Assembly (NCBI GenBank): GCA_036505175.1 | Contig: DASXTV010000089.1 | Location: 62,001 to 126,000 of the forward strand | Direction of reading: 5' to 3' | Length of the DNA: 64,000 nt | Source of the DNA: 20CM-2-65-7 sp036505175 | GTDB taxonomy: Bacteria > Gemmatimonadota > Gemmatimonadetes > Gemmatimonadales > GWC2-71-9 | Shown: piece by piece, positions 60,331-64,000 of the stretch | Position numbering within the stretch: the stretch's first letter is position 1 | Layout of the letters: every line of letters starts with the position of its first letter | Made by a program: the position numbers and the translations under genes | Notes under the pieces: generated by a model | The model's input: only the letters and a program-made list of their open reading frames with translations | Databases searched by the model: none | Told to the model about the DNA's origin: nothing

Positions 60331-63039
60331 GTGGCGGCCGATCCACTACAGGAGCGACTGCAGCGCGCAGTGTCGCCGGACTACCGGGTCGAGCGCGAGC
60401 TCGGCGGCGGTGGGTGGGGACGGGTCTATCTCGCCCACGAGGTGCTGCTCAACCGGGACGTCGCCATCAAGGTCCTGCGGCCCGAGCTCGCGACCGCCGA
60501 CGCCGCCGAGTCGTTCGTGCGCGAGGCGCAGATGCTGGCCAGCATCCGCCACCCCAATGTCATCGTCATCCACCAGGCCCGTGAAGGCGAGGGCCTCCAG
60601 TTCTACGTCATGGAGCTGGTCCAGGGGCCGACGCTCGAGGGTCGTCTCGCATCCGGCGCGATTGGGGTCAACGACGCGGTCCGGATCGGCGTCGATCTGC
60701 TCGATGGTCTCGAGACGGTCCATCGACTCGGCGTGGTGCATCGCGACATCAAGCCGAGCAATGTCTTCGTATTGCCGGATCGCGCGTTGCTGGGCGATTT
60801 CGGGATCGCACGGCCGCCCTCCGAGCAGGACGACGCGCACGCGCGTGATGGAACACCCGAGTACATGGCCCCCGAGCAGGTGGACGGCAAATCGATCACG
60901 CCCCGAACCGACATCTATTCGACCGGCGTCGTCGTGTACGAGGCAGCAACGGGGCGCCGGTTTCACGAGCAAGGCACGCAGGTCGATTGGAATGGTATGC
61001 CGGGCGACCTCGCCCGCGTGTTGCAGCGCGCCGTCGCAACGCAGCCCGAGGAGCGCTGGGCCGACGCGGCGTCGTTCCGCAAAGCATTAGAGGCCACGCA
61101 GACGCCACAGGTCGCGCGACGCATTGCGGCGGTGCTCGGCGCAGGCGTGCTCGTTGTCGCAGCGGTCGTCCTGATCAAGAACGGTGGACATCGTACGCCG
61201 CCTCCCCCGCCACCGCGCAACAATCCGGGCGTACCGATGGTGTCGTTTGATCGGATTGATTACGTCGGTCCGCCGAACGATCACGCTTTGGCGGATTCGC
61301 TGCTGCGCATGGTCCAGTCCGACCTGCACGATCATCTCAATTTCGGAAACCCGGCACCGCTCGCGATCCAGGCGCGCATGACGGTCAGCCGCGACGACAT
61401 GGGCCTGCGCCTCACCGGTGGGATTCCGGCCTCCGAATTCCACGTCCCGCTCGATCGGTGGCCCGCACTGCGCGACTCGCTGAGTTATCAGATTCTGCTC
61501 GGTGTCTGGAGAGATCGCAGCCCACTTGCCTCACTACCGATCCGCGCCCTGCCCCGTACGTGGGAAGGACTGGTCCGTGTCCTGGAGGCCGAACAGCTCG
61601 TCGCCAGGGCGGAGTGGGAGGACGCGTACGACGCCTACCTGAAGGCTGAAGCGAGCGATGCGACGTGCTGGATCTGCTCGTGGCGGATAACCGAGATTGA
61701 ACGCTGGCTCGGCCGCCAGCCCGATCCGGCGCGCGTGCAACGCTATCGAGTTCACGCCGACTCGTTGCCACAGCCCTTCCGCGGGATCATCCGCGCTGCC
61801 CAGCTGCCGCTGCGAGCGCGACTCGATACGCTGCGCGCCGCGGCGGACAGCACCCGGGAAAACTTCCTGGGATGGTTCCAGCTCGGCGACGAGCTCTTTC
61901 ATCGTGGCCCGCTGGCGGGACACCGGCGCTCAGAAGCAATTCCCGCGTTCGAGCGGGCCGCGCGACTCAGACCCGACTTTGGTCCGGCATGGGAGCACCT
62001 CGCCTGGGCGGCCACCGCCGAAGGCGACTCCGCCGATGCCGCAAACGCCCTCGATTCGTTGGAACGTCATAGCGTCGCGCCCGACCCCTACTCCCGCACC
62101 CTCCGGGCGCTGCTCCAGCTGGGCTTTGCCTGGCGCTTTACTCCCGAAAGTCAAGCGCAACGCAGCACCGAGCAGGTCGTGAATGAGCCGGCCGTGCAAA
62201 GCAGCGCGGACCTCGGCGCCGGGCCCAGGTTGCTTCCAACCTTCGACGTGCCGCGCGGCGCGATCGCGTTAGGCATCATCCTCCAGAAAAGCTCGCAACA
62301 AGATCTGCGCCGCTCTGGGTTGATTGCCCAAACACTCGCCGCAGTGGCGCTGGGCCGTTTGCAGGACGCAGGGGATCTCGCGGGGAAACTCACGGAAGTC
62401 GCGCCCGAGGCGGAGCTCGGCCTGTTCACCGCAGAGTTGCCGGCGGCGCTCGCGCTGCTCGACCCCGGCAGCATCAGCGTGGCGGACGCCGTTGACGGAC
62501 TGCAGCCGTGGATCGCGAGCGGCAATGCACGCGCCAAGTGGATGCTCGAGCTGCTCGGCCAGCATCAAGCGGGCGCGCTGCCCGGACCGCTGGAACTCCT
62601 GGTGGCCGCCGATTCACTCGCCACTGCTGGTCGGCCGCGCGCCGCCCTTGTGTTGCTCGATCCCGTCGATGTGGACGCCGCCGCACTCCGACTCGATCCC
62701 TTCTACCGTACCATCGTGCATTTGCGGCGCGCCGCCTGGCGCGCCCGCATCGGAGACATCGAAGGCGCGAGAAGCGACTTGCTCTGGTACGAGCACCTCG
62801 ACGTCGTGGGCCTGCCGACGGACCTCCCGCAGGCAGCGGAAGTCGACTGGGCGTTCGGGACGCTCGCCCGCTGGCGCCTGGCACGCCTGCTTGACGCCGG
62901 GCGGGGGAAGCATCGAGATGCGTGCGACGCATACGCAGCGGTGGCGCGGCATTGGTCTCGAGCGCCGGTCCCATACGGCGCGCGCGCGGACACCGCCCGG
63001 ACGCGGATGCGCCAGCTTGACTGCGCGGCCGCACGATGA
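60331..63039 (+). CDS. Membrane Ser/Thr protein kinase with TPR-like extracytoplasmic region
   Basis: A 902-residue Hanks-type kinase. ATP lysine K47 (VAIKVLRP), catalytic loop H137-R-D139-IKPSN, D156-F-G and APE (180-182) are all intact. A membrane helix at about 262-282 (VLGAGVLVVAAVVLIKN) follows, then a polyproline linker and about 600 residues of helical repeats resembling TPRs. GTG 60331 has GGGAGGGG 5 bp upstream; the upstream extension reads through the preceding gene. Overlaps the BTAD regulator by 4 bp (ATGA). Confidence 0.93.
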   Translation: MAADPLQERLQRAVSPDYRVERELGGGGWGRVYLAHEVLLNRDVAIKVLRPELATADAAESFVREAQMLASIRHPNVIVIHQAREGEGLQFYVMELVQGPTLEGRLASGAIGVNDAVRIGVDLLDGLETVHRLGVVHRDIKPSNVFVLPDRALLGDFGIARPPSEQDDAHARDGTPEYMAPEQVDGKSITPRTDIYSTGVVVYEAATGRRFHEQGTQVDWNGMPGDLARVLQRAVATQPEERWADAASFRKALEATQTPQVARRIAAVLGAGVLVVAAVVLIKNGGHRTPPPPPPRNNPGVPMVSFDRIDYVGPPNDHALADSLLRMVQSDLHDHLNFGNPAPLAIQARMTVSRDDMGLRLTGGIPASEFHVPLDRWPALRDSLSYQILLGVWRDRSPLASLPIRALPRTWEGLVRVLEAEQLVARAEWEDAYDAYLKAEASDATCWICSWRITEIERWLGRQPDPARVQRYRVHADSLPQPFRGIIRAAQLPLRARLDTLRAAADSTRENFLGWFQLGDELFHRGPLAGHRRSEAIPAFERAARLRPDFGPAWEHLAWAATAEGDSADAANALDSLERHSVAPDPYSRTLRALLQLGFAWRFTPESQAQRSTEQVVNEPAVQSSADLGAGPRLLPTFDVPRGAIALGIILQKSSQQDLRRSGLIAQTLAAVALGRLQDAGDLAGKLTEVAPEAELGLFTAELPAALALLDPGSISVADAVDGLQPWIASGNARAKWMLELLGQHQAGALPGPLELLVAADSLATAGRPRAALVLLDPVDVDAAALRLDPFYRTIVHLRRAAWRARIGDIEGARSDLLWYEHLDVVGLPTDLPQAAEVDWAFGTLARWRLARLLDAGRGKHRDACDAYAAVARHWSRAPVPYGARADTARTRMRQLDCAAAR

Positions 63040-64000
63040 TTCGGTTCCAGACGCTGGGGACACTCGAAGTCACGATGGACGGCGCGGAAGCTCCTGCCCA
63101 GCTGCTCTGGAAGAAGAACGTCGCCCTGCTGCTCTACCTCGCGCGCTCGCCCAAGCGGCGCTGCACTCGGGAGCAGCTGATTGGATTGCTCTGGCCGGAC
63201 AAGGACGACGCCGCCGCGCGCCAATCGATGCGTGAAGCGATTCGGATCCTGCGGCAGTGCGTGGGTGATGACCGGCTCAAGACCACGGGCGATGTGGTGC
63301 AGCTGCTGGACGGCGCCGTGGAGCTCGATACCGACCAATTCGAGCAGTTAGCGCAGCAGCGCGACTGGTCGCACACGACGCCCCTGATCAACGGCGAGTT
63401 CGTCGACGGCTTCAAAGTCCCCGATGCGGCGGGCTTCGAGGACTGGCTGACCGTAGAGCGGTCACTCTGGCACGGACGTGCGATGGACGCATTGCTGCGG
63501 CACGCCGAGGAGCGGCTCGCTGCGGGCGACGAGCTCGGCGCCGACGAACCGCTGCGCCGAGCCCGGGAAATGGATCCGCTGTCGCAGCGCGCGCTCCGGG
63601 CGCACATGCGGCGCGCCGCCGCCGCGGGCGATCGGTCCGGCGCGCTGCAGCTGTTCGAGCAGTTCCTGACCGACGCGCGGCGCGATGGTGGGGATGTCTT
63701 GGTAGAGCCCGAAACCAAAGCGGTCGCCGAGCGCTTGCGCAGCGGGCGCTCGTGGCATCTGCCGAAGGAGGCGCTGTCCCCCGAGCGCAGTGTGTCCTGG
63801 CGCCGCGCGCCGCTCCTGGGCCGGGAGCCCCAGCTCGCCCGCGCGCTCGAGCAATGGCACAACACTCGCGCCGGCCGGTTGGCGTTGCTGGTGGTAGAAG
63901 CGGAGGCCGGTGGCGGGAAAACGCGCTTCGTCGAGGAGATCGCGACACGCGCCGCGCTGGATGGCGCCGTCGTCATCGCGATGCGCGCCGTCGAGGCGGA
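63036..64000 (+). CDS. BTAD-domain transcriptional regulator with AAA ATPase, partial
   Basis: The first 321 residues of a large SARP/AfsR-like regulator that runs off the window. Residues 1-95 form a winged-helix OmpR-like domain (RFQTLGTLEVTMDG, REQLIGLLWPDKDDAAARQSMREAIRILR), about 95-240 a bacterial transcriptional activation (BTAD) domain of TPR type, and from about 270 an AAA ATPase with Walker A-like AGGGKTRF. Coupled by 4-nt overlap to the kinase, which may phosphorylate it. The direction of regulation is inferred. Confidence 0.88.
   Translation, partial: MIRFQTLGTLEVTMDGAEAPAQLLWKKNVALLLYLARSPKRRCTREQLIGLLWPDKDDAAARQSMREAIRILRQCVGDDRLKTTGDVVQLLDGAVELDTDQFEQLAQQRDWSHTTPLINGEFVDGFKVPDAAGFEDWLTVERSLWHGRAMDALLRHAEERLAAGDELGADEPLRRAREMDPLSQRALRAHMRRAAAAGDRSGALQLFEQFLTDARRDGGDVLVEPETKAVAERLRSGRSWHLPKEALSPERSVSWRRAPLLGREPQLARALEQWHNTRAGRLALLVVEAEAGGGKTRFVEEIATRAALDGAVVIAMRAVEA

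Noticed and set aside
1..64000. CRISPR array, tRNA, rRNA, prophage or complete insertion sequence
   Set aside because: No regularly spaced direct repeats, no cloverleaf or rRNA motif, no transposase or phage gene recognised on either strand.

Overview
The window is a dense, high-GC chromosomal segment (about 55 protein genes, almost no intergenic space, no rRNA, tRNA, CRISPR or complete insertion sequence seen). The content points to a Gram-negative soil-type bacterium of the Gemmatimonadota or a close relative: BlaR1/BlaI pair with an extended M56 protein, DUF5916 outer-membrane protein, MacB-like permeases, TonB receptor, DUF3857/transglutaminase protein, protein kinase with a TPR-like tail next to a BTAD regulator. 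This placement is an inference from gene content only.

Layout. 1-2102: BlaR1-like peptidase (runs off the left edge) and its BlaI repressor, with two matched operator palindromes upstream. 2189-5772: DinB protein, S9 peptidase, SAM methyltransferase. 5834-12359: five start-stop coupled genes (GcvT-like aminomethyltransferase, two PYROXD2/phytoene-desaturase-like flavoproteins, a Rieske oxygenase, a PLP group II decarboxylase), which I read as one uncharacterised pathway for an N-methylated amine or amino acid; this is the most promising candidate for an undescribed system. 12414-18852: a five-gene minus-strand operon of MacA-like lipoprotein, ABC ATPase, two different MacB-type permeases and a TonB receptor. 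19023-23564: PuuD-like urate oxidase with cytochrome c tail, amidase, diguanylate cyclase. 23574-25796: SH3 lipoprotein, bS21 and cold shock protein behind a structured leader, LuxR-type response regulator.

25793-36914: a LemA / degenerate nucleotidyltransferase / TPM operon, DUF456, PAP2 phosphatase, dicarboxylate symporter, pirin, DUF3857-transglutaminase-DUF2569 protein, DUF5916 protein. 37008-47591: an eight-gene plus-strand run for alpha-glucan metabolism (GlgP, GlgA, three different GH57 enzymes) continuing without a gap into methionine salvage genes mtnB, mtnD, mtnC. 47632-53534: DUF1624 acyltransferase, a three-part metallopeptidase/propeller/barrel outer-membrane protein and a di-haem peroxidase. 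53553-60307: outer-membrane protein, aldo/keto reductase, VOC protein, ArsR/AHSA1 pair, exonuclease III, small membrane proteins including a 27-residue one with a strong ribosome binding site. 60331-64000: Ser/Thr kinase and BTAD-AAA regulator overlapping by 4 nt; the latter runs off the right edge.

Outside the genes the clearest signal is a three-copy dispersed repeat (about 4934-5018, 12353-12423, 18893-18965) that folds as hairpin / CTCGGC-GCCGAG-closed stem / hairpin, with dinucleotide GA and TC/TT loops in the flanking hairpins. It lies only between genes and looks like a mobile REP-type element with no transposase in view.
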